Assembly (NCBI RefSeq): GCF_015910445.1
Contig: NZ_CP048882.1
Location: 5,701,501 to 5,765,500 of the forward strand
Length of the DNA stretch: 64,000 bases
Direction of reading: 5' to 3'
DNA from: Streptomyces bathyalis
Lineage (GTDB): Bacteria > Actinomycetota > Actinomycetes > Streptomycetales > Streptomycetaceae
The translations under genes and the position numbers were made by a program. The stretch's first letter is position 1. Each line of letters starts with the position of its first letter. The notes below the pieces were generated by a model that saw only the letters and a program-made list of their open reading frames with translations, searched no databases and was not told the origin of the DNA. Of the stretch, positions 31,933-40,192 are shown piece after piece.

Positions 31933-33669
31933 TCATGCCGTCCTCGCGCGGACGGCCGCATCGTGCAGAGCCGTGGCGAGCGGGGCGTCCTGGAGCGGCA
32001 CCGGCCTGCGTCCGGCGCATGTCTGGGCGACGGCGAGGGACGGGGGCGGAGCGTGAGATGGCGAGGGACCGTCAACTGCTTGCTGTGCAGCGCCAGTTGA
32101 TTGTTCGTCCGCAGATCTTGCCGCTCCCGCGTCCTGCGCGGCGGGCATCTGCGCCGGCAGCCGCGGAACCTCCGCCGGCATCGCTCCCGGCGGTACGAGG
32201 GCTGCCGTTCCCGCCGGTTCCACCGGCGGCAACGCCCTTGCGGAAGCCTCCTGTTCGAGCTGCGGTGCGAGCAGGGGTGAGCCGGTGCCGTCCGCCGGGT
32301 TGCCGGTTGCTGGGGGATCGGCCGCCGGGTGACCGGCCGAGGGGACGTCGCCCGTCGTGACGGAACGGGAGCCGTCCCGGGACGAGCCGGCCGGCCCTTC
32401 GAGGCCGTCTTCGCCGGCCTCGCGCCGCGCCTGCTCGGAGGCCGTACCGGCGCCGTGGCCCGCATCCGTACCCTCGCCGGCACGGCGGGTATCGGCATCC
32501 GCGGGGCCGTGACCGGGACCGAGAGCGCGTCGTGCGACGGTACCCGCCGTCAGGGCCGCCCTCGTGTTCGCGCCCGCGCCCGGGCGCTCGCCCGTACTCG
32601 TCCCGGCAGCCGTCGTCCCTGCCTCGACGTCCGGGCTCTTGCCCCGCATCCGCAGCCGTGCCAGCCCGCACGGCGCATGCGCCGTCGCGCAGGGCAGCCG
32701 CAGTTCGCCCTCGCGTGTCCACACTCCCTTGCCCGGCAGCCAGCCGCCGGGAGCACGGAAGCGCCGCAACTCCTTCTGCATCGGACGCCATACGCCCAGC
32801 CACGCACCGCCGGCGCGCGCACCCGTGGTCTGCCCGTGCAGCGCCACCGCACAGCTCTCCGGGAGCAGCATCTGCCCCGGCTGCACGGCGAAGGGCGTCA
32901 GCAGCGCGTCCTCGGGGTGCAGCGATTCCGGGAAGCGCACCGGGCGGTGGGAGCCCAACACCCCCCAGCCCAGGCGGAATTCGCCGGGCGCGTCGGAACG
33001 GACGATGAGCAGGCCGCTGTCGGTGTCGGCCAGCAGCAGCCGGTCGTCGCTCTCGTCGGTGATCTGCAGCAGCGGGCTGACCTCGCCCCCGCGGCCCAGG
33101 TCGATGGCGACGGTCTTCGTGCGGCCGCTCCCTGCCGTGTCCGTACGGTCGATGGCGAGCAGCCTGCCCTCGCGGTCGAGCCAGGCACCGCCCCCGCAGC
33201 GGCCCGGCACGTCGGCGATCAACTGCGGCACTCCGTCGCCGCTGCCCGCCACCAGCCATACGCCCGTGGAGCGTTCACCGGCGGTGAGCGCGTACGCGCG
33301 GCGCCCGCACGGGGCCGGCGGCAGCAGTGTGAGCCGCTCCGACTCGACCGAGCCCAGGGCGAGTTCGCCGGTGCTCGGCCCCGTCGGGTAGAGAAGCGCG
33401 AGCCTGTGTACGCCGCCTTCGCGGCGGGCGATCAGGACCCTTCCGTCGGTCAGCGGCAGCACCTGGCTGTCGGGCTCCTCGGGGCGGGCCCCGGGCAGCG
33501 GGACCGCGTACGGCTCCGGGCCGTCGAGAGTCCAACGCTCGGGGAACCAGCCTTCCTCCGCGGACGCGTTGAGCCGGGCCGCATAGGCGCCGTCGGCTGC
33601 GATCGTGAACGTGGAGTGCCTTGCCGTCCGGCTGTCCGCAGCGATGGCCTCGGGGGCACAGGCAGTCAT
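31933..33669 (-). CDS. Beta-propeller-like protein with long disordered C-terminus
   Basis: 578 residues from ATG 33669, which has a near-perfect GGAGGTGAT ribosome site 6 bases upstream. The first about 370 residues are strand-rich with repeated D-G-R/VLI/A patterns (LTDGRVLIARREGG, LDREGRLLAIDRT, ADTDSGLLIVRSD), suggesting a propeller. No signal peptide and no catalytic triad are seen. Residues about 380-545 are Ala/Gly/Pro-rich and disordered. A conserved-looking end, CAGRRPVPLQDAPLATALHDAAVRA, follows. Function unknown; it is next to, but divergent from, the Nif3 operon. Confidence 0.65.
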   Translation of the reverse strand: MTACAPEAIAADSRTARHSTFTIAADGAYAARLNASAEEGWFPERWTLDGPEPYAVPLPGARPEEPDSQVLPLTDGRVLIARREGGVHRLALLYPTGPSTGELALGSVESERLTLLPPAPCGRRAYALTAGERSTGVWLVAGSGDGVPQLIADVPGRCGGGAWLDREGRLLAIDRTDTAGSGRTKTVAIDLGRGGEVSPLLQITDESDDRLLLADTDSGLLIVRSDAPGEFRLGWGVLGSHRPVRFPESLHPEDALLTPFAVQPGQMLLPESCAVALHGQTTGARAGGAWLGVWRPMQKELRRFRAPGGWLPGKGVWTREGELRLPCATAHAPCGLARLRMRGKSPDVEAGTTAAGTSTGERPGAGANTRAALTAGTVARRALGPGHGPADADTRRAGEGTDAGHGAGTASEQARREAGEDGLEGPAGSSRDGSRSVTTGDVPSAGHPAADPPATGNPADGTGSPLLAPQLEQEASARALPPVEPAGTAALVPPGAMPAEVPRLPAQMPAAQDAGAARSADEQSTGAAQQAVDGPSPSHAPPPSLAVAQTCAGRRPVPLQDAPLATALHDAAVRARTA

Positions 33670-34021
33670 GGGTCGATCACCTCCAGTGAGGAACTTAGGT
33701 CTCGTACTGCCGCCCGAACAATGCGAGTTCGGACCCTTCACGCGGATGAGTGGCGGATGTGCGAATTGCCTGCGCGAGCCTGTGCGCGTGTGCTGCGGAC
33801 GTTGCAAGGCCCGGTCGCCAACAGGCCGCTCCACCAGGAGTGCGCGCCCACGTCAGCCGCCGGACAGGAGCCGCGGAACGGGCGGAACAGGCGGAACAGG
33901 CGGGCGGACGGAGGAGCACGGAAGCGCTCCGGAAGCCCCCGCATCGTCCGTGCGCGGGTGGCGTCCCCCGGTGGGGCGGTGACCGGACGGGCCGGCCGGG
34001 CCGGAAGGTAGCCTTTCACCC
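33670..34021. other. Divergent promoter gap without a gene
   Basis: About 350 bases between the propeller-like gene and the Nif3 gene. Both promoters should be here. I see a less GC-rich stretch around 33690-33770 but no gene, repeat or clear operator. Confidence 0.4.
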
Positions 34022-34945
34022 GTGCCAGCACTCTCCGAAGTCATCGCCGCGCTCGACGCCCTCTGGCCGCGCGAGCGGGCCGAGCAGTGGGACGCCGTCG
34101 GCACCGTCTGCGGCGACGTGGGCAACCCGGAGGTCCTGGTGGACCGGGTGCTCTTCGCCGTCGACCCCGTCCAGGAGATCGCCGACGAGGCCGTGGCGCT
34201 CGGTGCCCAACTGCTGGTCACGCACCACCCGCTGTATCTGCGGGGCACGACGACCGTCGCGGCCGACACCTTCAAGGGCCGCGTCGTCCACACGCTGATC
34301 CGGCACGGCGTCGCCCTGCACGTCGCGCACACCAACGCCGACACCGCGGACCCCGGAGTCTCGGACGCCCTCGCCGGCGCGCTCGACCTGCACGTCCTGC
34401 GGCCCCTGGTGCCGGACGCCTCCGACCCGCGGGGCCGCCGCGGACTCGGCCGCATCTGCGAACCGCCCCGCCCCATGCGGCTGTCGGAGCTCGCGGAGTG
34501 GGCGGCGCAACGGCTGCCCGTCACCGCGCAGGGCATCCGTGCGGCCGGCGACCCGGACCGTACGATCCGGACCCTCGCGGTCTGCGGAGGTTCGGGCGAC
34601 GGATTGTTCGCCGAGGTGCGCGCGGCCGGCGTCGACGCGTACCTGACGGCCGACCTGCGCCACCACCCCGCCTCCGAGGCCCGCGAGCACTCGCCGCTCG
34701 CGCTGCTGGACGCCGCGCACTTCGCCACCGAGTGGCCGTGGTGCGAGCAGGCGGCGGCACAGCTCGACGAGGTCTCCGACCGGCACGGCTGGGGCCTGCG
34801 CACGCATGTCTCGCGTACGGTCACCGACCCCTGGACCGCGCACGCCGCGTCGCACGGGGCCTTCGCCCACGGCGCCGCGCCCGGCGGCCCCTCCGAATCC
34901 GACCGCAGCGCCATCGACGACATCACCTCGGGAGCCCCCAACTGA
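34022..34945 (+). CDS. Nif3-like dinuclear metal centre protein
   Basis: 307 residues, GTG start. Metal ligands are seen in LLVTHHPLYLRG (two His), LHVAHTNADTADPGVSDALA (His/Asp) and, in the C-terminal part, LLDAAHFATEWPW (His, Glu). Nif3/YbgI proteins form toroidal hexamers with two metals per subunit; some act as GTP cyclohydrolase-like or nucleotide hydrolases but the role is not settled. The extra middle domain of larger bacterial homologues is absent. It is coupled to the zinc-ribbon gene. Confidence 0.92.
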   Translation: MPALSEVIAALDALWPRERAEQWDAVGTVCGDVGNPEVLVDRVLFAVDPVQEIADEAVALGAQLLVTHHPLYLRGTTTVAADTFKGRVVHTLIRHGVALHVAHTNADTADPGVSDALAGALDLHVLRPLVPDASDPRGRRGLGRICEPPRPMRLSELAEWAAQRLPVTAQGIRAAGDPDRTIRTLAVCGGSGDGLFAEVRAAGVDAYLTADLRHHPASEAREHSPLALLDAAHFATEWPWCEQAAAQLDEVSDRHGWGLRTHVSRTVTDPWTAHAASHGAFAHGAAPGGPSESDRSAIDDITSGAPN

Positions 34946-35685
34946 ACGCCGCGCCCGCCGACCAGATCCGACTGCTGGACGTCCAGGCATTGGACACACG
35001 CCTGACGCAGCTCGCACACAAGCGCAAGAACCTGCCCGAGCACGAGGAGATCCAGTCGCTGGAGGCGGACCTCGCCCAGCTCCGCGATCTGCTCGTCGCC
35101 TCCCGTACTGAGGAGAGCGACACCGCCCGCGAGCAGACGAAGGCCGAATCGGACGTCGACCAGGTGCGCCAGCGCTCGGCGCGGGACCAGAAGCGGCTCG
35201 ACTCCGGCCAGGTCACCAACCCCAAGGACCTGGAGAACCTGCAGAGCGAGATCGCCTCGCTCGCCAAGCGCCAGGGAGACCTGGAGGACGTGGTCCTGGA
35301 GGTCATGGAGCGGCACGAGGCCGCCACCGAGCGGGCGGCGGAGCTGGCGCAGCGCGTCGAGGCCGTGCAGGCCAAGGCCGAGGACGCGGTCACCCGGCGC
35401 GACGCGGCGCTGGTGGAGATCGACGGCGAGGTGGGGACGGTGAGCGCGGAACGCGAGTCCCTCGCCGGCACGATTCCCGCGGACCTGCTGAAGCTGTACG
35501 AGAAGATCCGCGAGCAGCAGGGCGGCGTCGGCGCGGCCAAGCTGTTCCAACGGCGCTGCGAGGGCTGCCGGCTGGAGCTGAACATCACCGAGCTCAACGA
35601 GGTGCGCGAGGCTCCGGAGGACGCTGTGCTGCGGTGCGAGAACTGCCGCCGGGTCCTGGTCCGCACGCCCGAGTCCGGTCTGTGA
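34942..35685 (+). CDS. Coiled-coil protein with C4-type zinc ribbon, apparent CTG start
   Basis: 247 residues. A coiled coil fills residues about 15-180, followed by a zinc ribbon with CEGCRLELN and CENCRRVLV. The family partners Nif3 and is thought to bind nucleic acid or act as a scaffold. No ATG, GTG or TTG is available upstream in this frame, and the family's N-terminus AAPADQIRLLDVQALDTRL begins right after CTG 34942, which overlaps the Nif3 stop (CTGA). Coupled re-initiation at CTG is the simplest reading. Confidence 0.88.
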   Translation: MNAAPADQIRLLDVQALDTRLTQLAHKRKNLPEHEEIQSLEADLAQLRDLLVASRTEESDTAREQTKAESDVDQVRQRSARDQKRLDSGQVTNPKDLENLQSEIASLAKRQGDLEDVVLEVMERHEAATERAAELAQRVEAVQAKAEDAVTRRDAALVEIDGEVGTVSAERESLAGTIPADLLKLYEKIREQQGGVGAAKLFQRRCEGCRLELNITELNEVREAPEDAVLRCENCRRVLVRTPESGL

Positions 35686-36953
35686 TGGCGGCCCGGGGCG
35701 GCCGTCGGGGCGCCAGCTTCGTCATCGAGGCCGACGGAGGCTCGCGCGGCAATCCGGGCCCGGCCGGCTACGGCGCGGTCGTACGTGATGCCGTGAGCGG
35801 CGAAGTCCTGCGGGAGACGGCCGAGTTCATCGGCAACGCGACCAACAACGTCGCCGAGTACAAGGGGTTGATCGCGGGCCTGCGCGCGGCGCACGAGCTC
35901 GACCCGGACGCGTCGGTGCGGGTGCGCATGGACTCCAAGCTCGTCGTGGAGCAGATGTCGGGGCGGTGGAAGATCAAGCACCCCGACATGCGGCCGCTCG
36001 CCGCCGAGGCGCAGCGGATCTTCCCGCCGGGCGCGGTGACGGGCTACGAGTGGATTCCGCGCGCCGAGAACGGGCACGCAGACCGGCTCGCCAACGAGGC
36101 GATGGACGCGGGCAAGCGGGGCGAGCAGTGGTCGGCCGCCGCGTCGACGGCCGAACTGGACGCGGCGGACGAGGCGTCGCGGCGCGGTGGAACCGGCGGG
36201 GCAGGCGGCGCTGCCGGAGCCGGCGACGAGCACATACCGGGGACGGCGCCCGGCAGCACCGGCGCTGCGCCCGCCAGCGGCAGCGCCGCCGGTTCGGAGG
36301 TCTCCCAGAGCGGCTGGGGTCCGGACCTCGGGCCTCCCACCACGTTCGTACTGCTGCGGCACGGCGAGACGGCACTCACGCCCGAGAAGCGGTTCTCCGG
36401 CAGCGGCGGCACCGACCCCGAGCTCTCCCCGGCCGGCTGGCGCCAGGCGTACGCCGCCGCGGAGGTGCTGGCCGCGCGCGGGACGATCGAGGCCATAGTC
36501 ACCTCTCCGATGCGCCGCTGCCAGGAGACGGCGTCCGCCGTCGCGGAACGCACCGGGCTGAAGGTCCGCGTCGACGAGGGTCTGCGGGAGGCCGACTTCG
36601 GCGCCTGGGAGGGACTCACCTTCGCCGAGGTGCGCGAGCGCTTTCCCGACGACCTCGACAAGTGGCTGGAGTCGACCGAGGCACGTCCGAGCGGCGGCGG
36701 AGAGAGCTTCGCGACGGTCGCGGACCGGGTCGCCGTGACGCGGGACCGGCTGCTGGCGCGCCACCCGGGCAGGAAGGTGCTGCTCGTCACCCATGTCACG
36801 CCCGTCAAGACGCTCGTGAGGCTGGCACTCGAAGCGCCGCCGGCGGCGCTCTTCCGGATGGAGCTGTCCGCGGCCTGTCTCTCGGCGATCGCCTACTACT
36901 CGGACGGCAATGCGTCCCTGCGTCTGCTGAACGACACCTCGCATCTGCGCTGA
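35685..36953 (+). CDS. Bifunctional RNase H / acid phosphatase
   Basis: 422 residues. The N-terminal RNase H domain (about 1-145) has the acidic set in IEADGGSRGNPGPAGYGAV, NNVAEYKGLIAGL, RMDSKLVVEQMSGRW and ENGHADRLANEA. A Gly/Ala-rich linker follows. The C-terminal histidine phosphatase begins FVLLRHGETALTPEKRFSG, with EADFGAWEGLTF and LLVTHVTPVKTLV. Mycobacterial Rv2228c has this fusion and removes RNA from RNA-DNA hybrids. ATG 35685 shares a base with the previous stop (TGATG); GTG 35682 is an alternative start. Confidence 0.93.
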   Translation: MAARGGRRGASFVIEADGGSRGNPGPAGYGAVVRDAVSGEVLRETAEFIGNATNNVAEYKGLIAGLRAAHELDPDASVRVRMDSKLVVEQMSGRWKIKHPDMRPLAAEAQRIFPPGAVTGYEWIPRAENGHADRLANEAMDAGKRGEQWSAAASTAELDAADEASRRGGTGGAGGAAGAGDEHIPGTAPGSTGAAPASGSAAGSEVSQSGWGPDLGPPTTFVLLRHGETALTPEKRFSGSGGTDPELSPAGWRQAYAAAEVLAARGTIEAIVTSPMRRCQETASAVAERTGLKVRVDEGLREADFGAWEGLTFAEVRERFPDDLDKWLESTEARPSGGGESFATVADRVAVTRDRLLARHPGRKVLLVTHVTPVKTLVRLALEAPPAALFRMELSAACLSAIAYYSDGNASLRLLNDTSHLR

Positions 36954-36984
36954 CGGCGCCTCCGGTACGGACCGACCCCCCGGC

Positions 36985-37010
36985 GAGGCGGCTGTGCGAA
37001 CCGCCGCCTC
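36985..37010. terminator. Hairpin terminator between convergent genes
   Basis: GAGGCGGC (36985-36992) pairs perfectly with GCCGCCTC (37003-37010) around a 10-base loop. It lies in the 73-base gap between RNase H/phosphatase and the aldolase. Confidence 0.6.
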
Positions 37011-37026
37011 CCCGGCCCGTCCGTCC

Positions 37027-37689
37027 TCAGGCGCGCAGCGCGGCGGCGCCTTCTGCGAGGCGCTGGATGCGGGGCCAGTCCCGGGTGGCGAGCGCACCGC
37101 TCGGCAGCATCCAAGTGCCGCCCACGCAGCCGACGTTGGGCAGCGCCAGATAGCCCGGCGCCCGTGCCTCGTCGATGCCGCCCGTCGGGCAGAAGCGCGC
37201 TTGGGGGAGCGGTGAGGCGAGGGACTTGAGGTAGGGGATGCCCCCGGCTGCCTCGGCCGGGAAGAACTTCATCTCCGTCACGCCGCGCTCCAGCAGGGCG
37301 ATCGCCTCCGAAGCGGTGGACACACCCGGCAGCACGGGCACCCCGCAGCCGAGCATCGCCTCCAGCAGCCGCGGGGTCCAGCCGGGGCTGACGAGGAAGC
37401 GGGCACCCGCCTCCACGGCCTCCTCCGCCTGGGCGGGCTCGAGCACGGTGCCCGCACCCACGACCGCTTCCGGAACCTCCGAGGAGATCGCCCGGATCGC
37501 CTCGCCGGCGGCCGGTGTCCGCAGCGTCACCTCGACGACGGGGAGGCCGCCCGCGACGAGCGCACGGGCGAGAGGCACCGCGTCGGCCGCGTCGTCGAGG
37601 ACGACCACGGGGATGACGGGCGCCAGGCCGAGCAGCGAGTCGGAGGGTGAAGGCGACGCGGAGGCAGCGGAAGCGGAAGGGGGAGCCAT
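37027..37689 (-). CDS. eda: KDPG/KHG aldolase (2-keto-3-deoxy-6-phosphogluconate aldolase)
   Basis: 220 residues from ATG 37689. Class I aldolase barrel: VIPVVVLDDAADAVPLARALV, catalytic Glu in VVEVTLRTPAAGEAI, VVGAGTVLEPAQAEEAVEAGA, VLPGVSTASEAIALLERG, Schiff-base Lys in EMKFFPAEAAGG, and FCPTGGID. It splits KDPG to pyruvate and glyceraldehyde 3-phosphate in the Entner-Doudoroff or sugar-acid route. No dehydratase gene adjoins, so the physiological route is unclear. Confidence 0.93.
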   Translation of the reverse strand: MAPPSASAASASPSPSDSLLGLAPVIPVVVLDDAADAVPLARALVAGGLPVVEVTLRTPAAGEAIRAISSEVPEAVVGAGTVLEPAQAEEAVEAGARFLVSPGWTPRLLEAMLGCGVPVLPGVSTASEAIALLERGVTEMKFFPAEAAGGIPYLKSLASPLPQARFCPTGGIDEARAPGYLALPNVGCVGGTWMLPSGALATRDWPRIQRLAEGAAALRA

Positions 37690-37776
37690 GCGCGAATCCT
37701 CCCCTCGGCCGACCGTGCTGCGCAATCGGCGTTGCGAGGACTGCAACTGCGGTGAACTGCCCCGTGCGTGCCGTTC

Positions 37777-38577
37777 CTAGAGTTCGGTGACCACCACGTC
37801 CAGCGCCCGCGGCTTTCCCGGCTTCTGCCCGGGCCCCGGCTCCTCCACCACGTAGCCCAGTCCGCGCAGTGCCTCGACGAGCGCGGCGGGAGTGCGCGGT
37901 GCCGTGCCCTCCTCCAGCAGGGCGCGCACGATCCGGCCCTTCGTCGCCTTGTTGAAGTGGCTGACCACGGTCCGCTTCTCCACGCCGTCGACGACGGTCG
38001 ACTGCAACACCCTTACGGTGACGGTGCGTTCGGCCAGCGCGCCCTTGGGCTTCCACATCTGTGCGTACGCCGTCGAACGCAGGTCGAGCACGGGGCCGGT
38101 GCCGGCCGCCTCCGGGAGTACCGCCGCCAGCGGCTCCCTCCAGTGGGTGCTCAGCGGGCCCAGCCCTGGCAGCCGTACGCCGCCCGGGCAGCGGTACGAG
38201 GGAATGCGGTCCCTGATCCCGAGCGCACCCCACAGTCCCGAGAGGACCAGGAGCGACTTCGCCGCGCGCCGCTTGGCGGCGGGACCGAGCGTGGCCAGGT
38301 CCAGCGAGTCATAGAGGACACCGGTGTAGATCTCGCCGGCGGGCCGGGCGGGTGCCGTGCGCAGCCGCGCGTTACGGGCGACCTCGCCGCGCAGCCCCTC
38401 GCTCAGGCCCAGCACGTCGCGGGCCTTCTCCTCGTCGGCCGAGCAGAGCCCGATGAGCTCCTCCAGCACCGCCTCGCGTGCCGGTGCCAGCCCCGGCAGC
38501 GACAGTCCGTCCGGGTCGAAGGGGCGTCCCTTGCCTCCGTCGGCCTTTCCTTCGGACGGCGGCAGCAGCACGAGCAC
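37777..38577 (-). CDS. yaaA: YaaA-family peroxide stress protein
   Basis: 266 residues, GTG start. Family motifs: VLLPPSEGKADGG at the start, LRTAPARPAGEIYTGVLYDSLD, LVLSGLWGALGIRDRIPSYRC, WREPLAAVLPE, VLDLRSTAYAQMW and VVSHFNKATKGRIVRALLE. In E. coli YaaA lowers intracellular free iron during peroxide stress and binds DNA. Monocistronic; divergent from the phosphatase at 38887. Confidence 0.93.
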   Translation of the reverse strand: MLVLLPPSEGKADGGKGRPFDPDGLSLPGLAPAREAVLEELIGLCSADEEKARDVLGLSEGLRGEVARNARLRTAPARPAGEIYTGVLYDSLDLATLGPAAKRRAAKSLLVLSGLWGALGIRDRIPSYRCPGGVRLPGLGPLSTHWREPLAAVLPEAAGTGPVLDLRSTAYAQMWKPKGALAERTVTVRVLQSTVVDGVEKRTVVSHFNKATKGRIVRALLEEGTAPRTPAALVEALRGLGYVVEEPGPGQKPGKPRALDVVVTEL

Positions 38578-38886
38578 GGCGGTTCTCCTCGGCGGTACGA
38601 GTCGGTGACTGACGCCGAGCAGCGTATGGGGTGTGAGGGGGCGGGGGCACGCGGGCCCTGCCCGTCCCTGCCCGGCGGGGCCCGGCGCCTCCGCGAAGCG
38701 GAACGTGCGCCCTGCCCTGACCTCCGTTGGCGGACTTCCGGGAGCGGGGTGCAGCCTTGAAAGGGAACCGCGGCAGCGGGGAGGAGCAGGGGTGAGCTGA
38801 CAGATCCGGAACGGTACGGATGGCGTCGGTCCGGCCTCCCTGGTCCGGGCTCCCTGTGCGCGTCGGCGGCCGAAGGAGGCTCAGTC
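38578..38886. other. Divergent promoter gap without a gene
   Basis: About 310 bases between yaaA and the SpoIIE-type phosphatase. No gene, clear operator or repeat was found. CGAAGGAGGCTCAGTC immediately before 38887 is the phosphatase ribosome site. Confidence 0.4.
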
Positions 38887-40167
38887 ATGGCCAGGGCAAC
38901 CGACCGGGCACAGATGCTCGGCGGGCTCATCTCCGCCAGCCATCTGAGCACCTTGACGCAGGTGCCCGGTGTCGTGAGCGAGCAGGCCCGGCGTTACGGC
39001 TGGCCGGAGGTGCTGCTGTACGTCTCCGACATCCAGCAGACCGTCCTCACCCTCATGACGGGTGAGGGGATGGACGGCGGCAGCATGACCGGCGATCTTC
39101 CCGCCGAGCTGCAGATCGACGGCACGGCGCCGGGACGGGCCTTCCAGCTAGGCGAGATCCTTCCCACATCCGCGAGCGGAGGCCAGTGGTGGGTGCCGGT
39201 GCTCAACGGCACCGAACGGATCGGGCTGATGCGGATCACGACGTCCGACGCGGACGAGGGCTTCATGGAGGACATGCGGGATCTGGCCGGTCTCGTCGCC
39301 CTGCTGGTGGTCACGAAACGCGGCACCAGCGACGCCTACGCCCGTCTGGTGCGGCGGCGGCGCATGAACGTCGCCGCGGAGATGGAATGGCGCCTGATGC
39401 CGCCGCGTACGTTCGCGACGGACCGGGTCGTCGTCAGCGCGCTCATGGAGCCCGCGTACGAGGTCAGCGGCGACGCCTTCGACTACGCCTTCTCCAGCGA
39501 CGTCGCGCACCTGTGCATCATCGACGCCATGGGCCACGACACCGCCGCCGGCCTCACCGCGAACCTCGCGGTCGCCGCCTGCCGCAACCACCGGCGGCAG
39601 GGAAGCGACCTGCTGGAAACGGCGAACGGGATGGAGAAGGCCCTCGTCGACCAGTTCGAGGACAGCAGCTACGCCACGGGCGTGCTCGCCGACCTCGACC
39701 TGGGCACCGGGCTGCTGACGTGGATCAGCCGGGGCCACTATCCGCCGGTCGTCATCCGCGGCGGCCGCTTCGCGGTGCCCCTCGAGTGCCCGCCGGCGCC
39801 GCCGATGGGCACCGGCCTGGGCATCAACCCGTCCCTCTGCCGCGAGCAGCTGGAGCCCGGCGACCGGCTGCTGCTGTACACGGACGGCATCACCGAGGCA
39901 CGCAACCCGGACGGCGAGGAGTTCGGGCTCGACCGCTTCACCGACTTCCTCATCAGGCACCACGCCGACGGTCTGCCCGTCCCGGAAACGCTGCGCCGCC
40001 TCGTCCGCCACCACCTCGACTACCACCGCGGACGGCTGAGCGACGACGCCACGGTGCTCGTCCTGGAGTGGCACGGCCCCCGCCCGTACCCGCCCGGACA
40101 GGCCGAGGCACTGGTGGGCCTGCCCGCGGGGAGCGCGCCGGCGCGGCTGGACCGTCCGTCGCGCTGA
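38887..40167 (+). CDS. PP2C-family (SpoIIE) serine/threonine phosphatase
   Basis: 426 residues, with GGAGG upstream of the ATG. The N-terminal about 160 residues form a GAF-like sensor region (PEVLLYVSDIQQTVLTLM, WWVPVLNGTERIGLMRI). The SpoIIE phosphatase domain follows: metal Asp residues in EVSGDAFDYAFS and IIDAMGHDTAAGLTAN, then ISRGHYPPVVIRGG, LLLYTDGITEARNPDGE and SDDATVLVLEW. These enzymes dephosphorylate anti-sigma-factor antagonists. A second such phosphatase is convergent next door. Confidence 0.92.
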   Translation: MARATDRAQMLGGLISASHLSTLTQVPGVVSEQARRYGWPEVLLYVSDIQQTVLTLMTGEGMDGGSMTGDLPAELQIDGTAPGRAFQLGEILPTSASGGQWWVPVLNGTERIGLMRITTSDADEGFMEDMRDLAGLVALLVVTKRGTSDAYARLVRRRRMNVAAEMEWRLMPPRTFATDRVVVSALMEPAYEVSGDAFDYAFSSDVAHLCIIDAMGHDTAAGLTANLAVAACRNHRRQGSDLLETANGMEKALVDQFEDSSYATGVLADLDLGTGLLTWISRGHYPPVVIRGGRFAVPLECPPAPPMGTGLGINPSLCREQLEPGDRLLLYTDGITEARNPDGEEFGLDRFTDFLIRHHADGLPVPETLRRLVRHHLDYHRGRLSDDATVLVLEWHGPRPYPPGQAEALVGLPAGSAPARLDRPSR

Positions 40168-40172
40168 GGACG

Positions 40173-40190
40173 GGCCGCATGGCAGCGGCC
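40173..40190. terminator. Small hairpin between convergent phosphatase genes
   Basis: GGCCGC (40173-40178) and GCGGCC (40185-40190) with a 6-base loop in the 25-base gap. Short, so only weakly supported. Confidence 0.4.
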
Positions 40191-40192
40191 GG

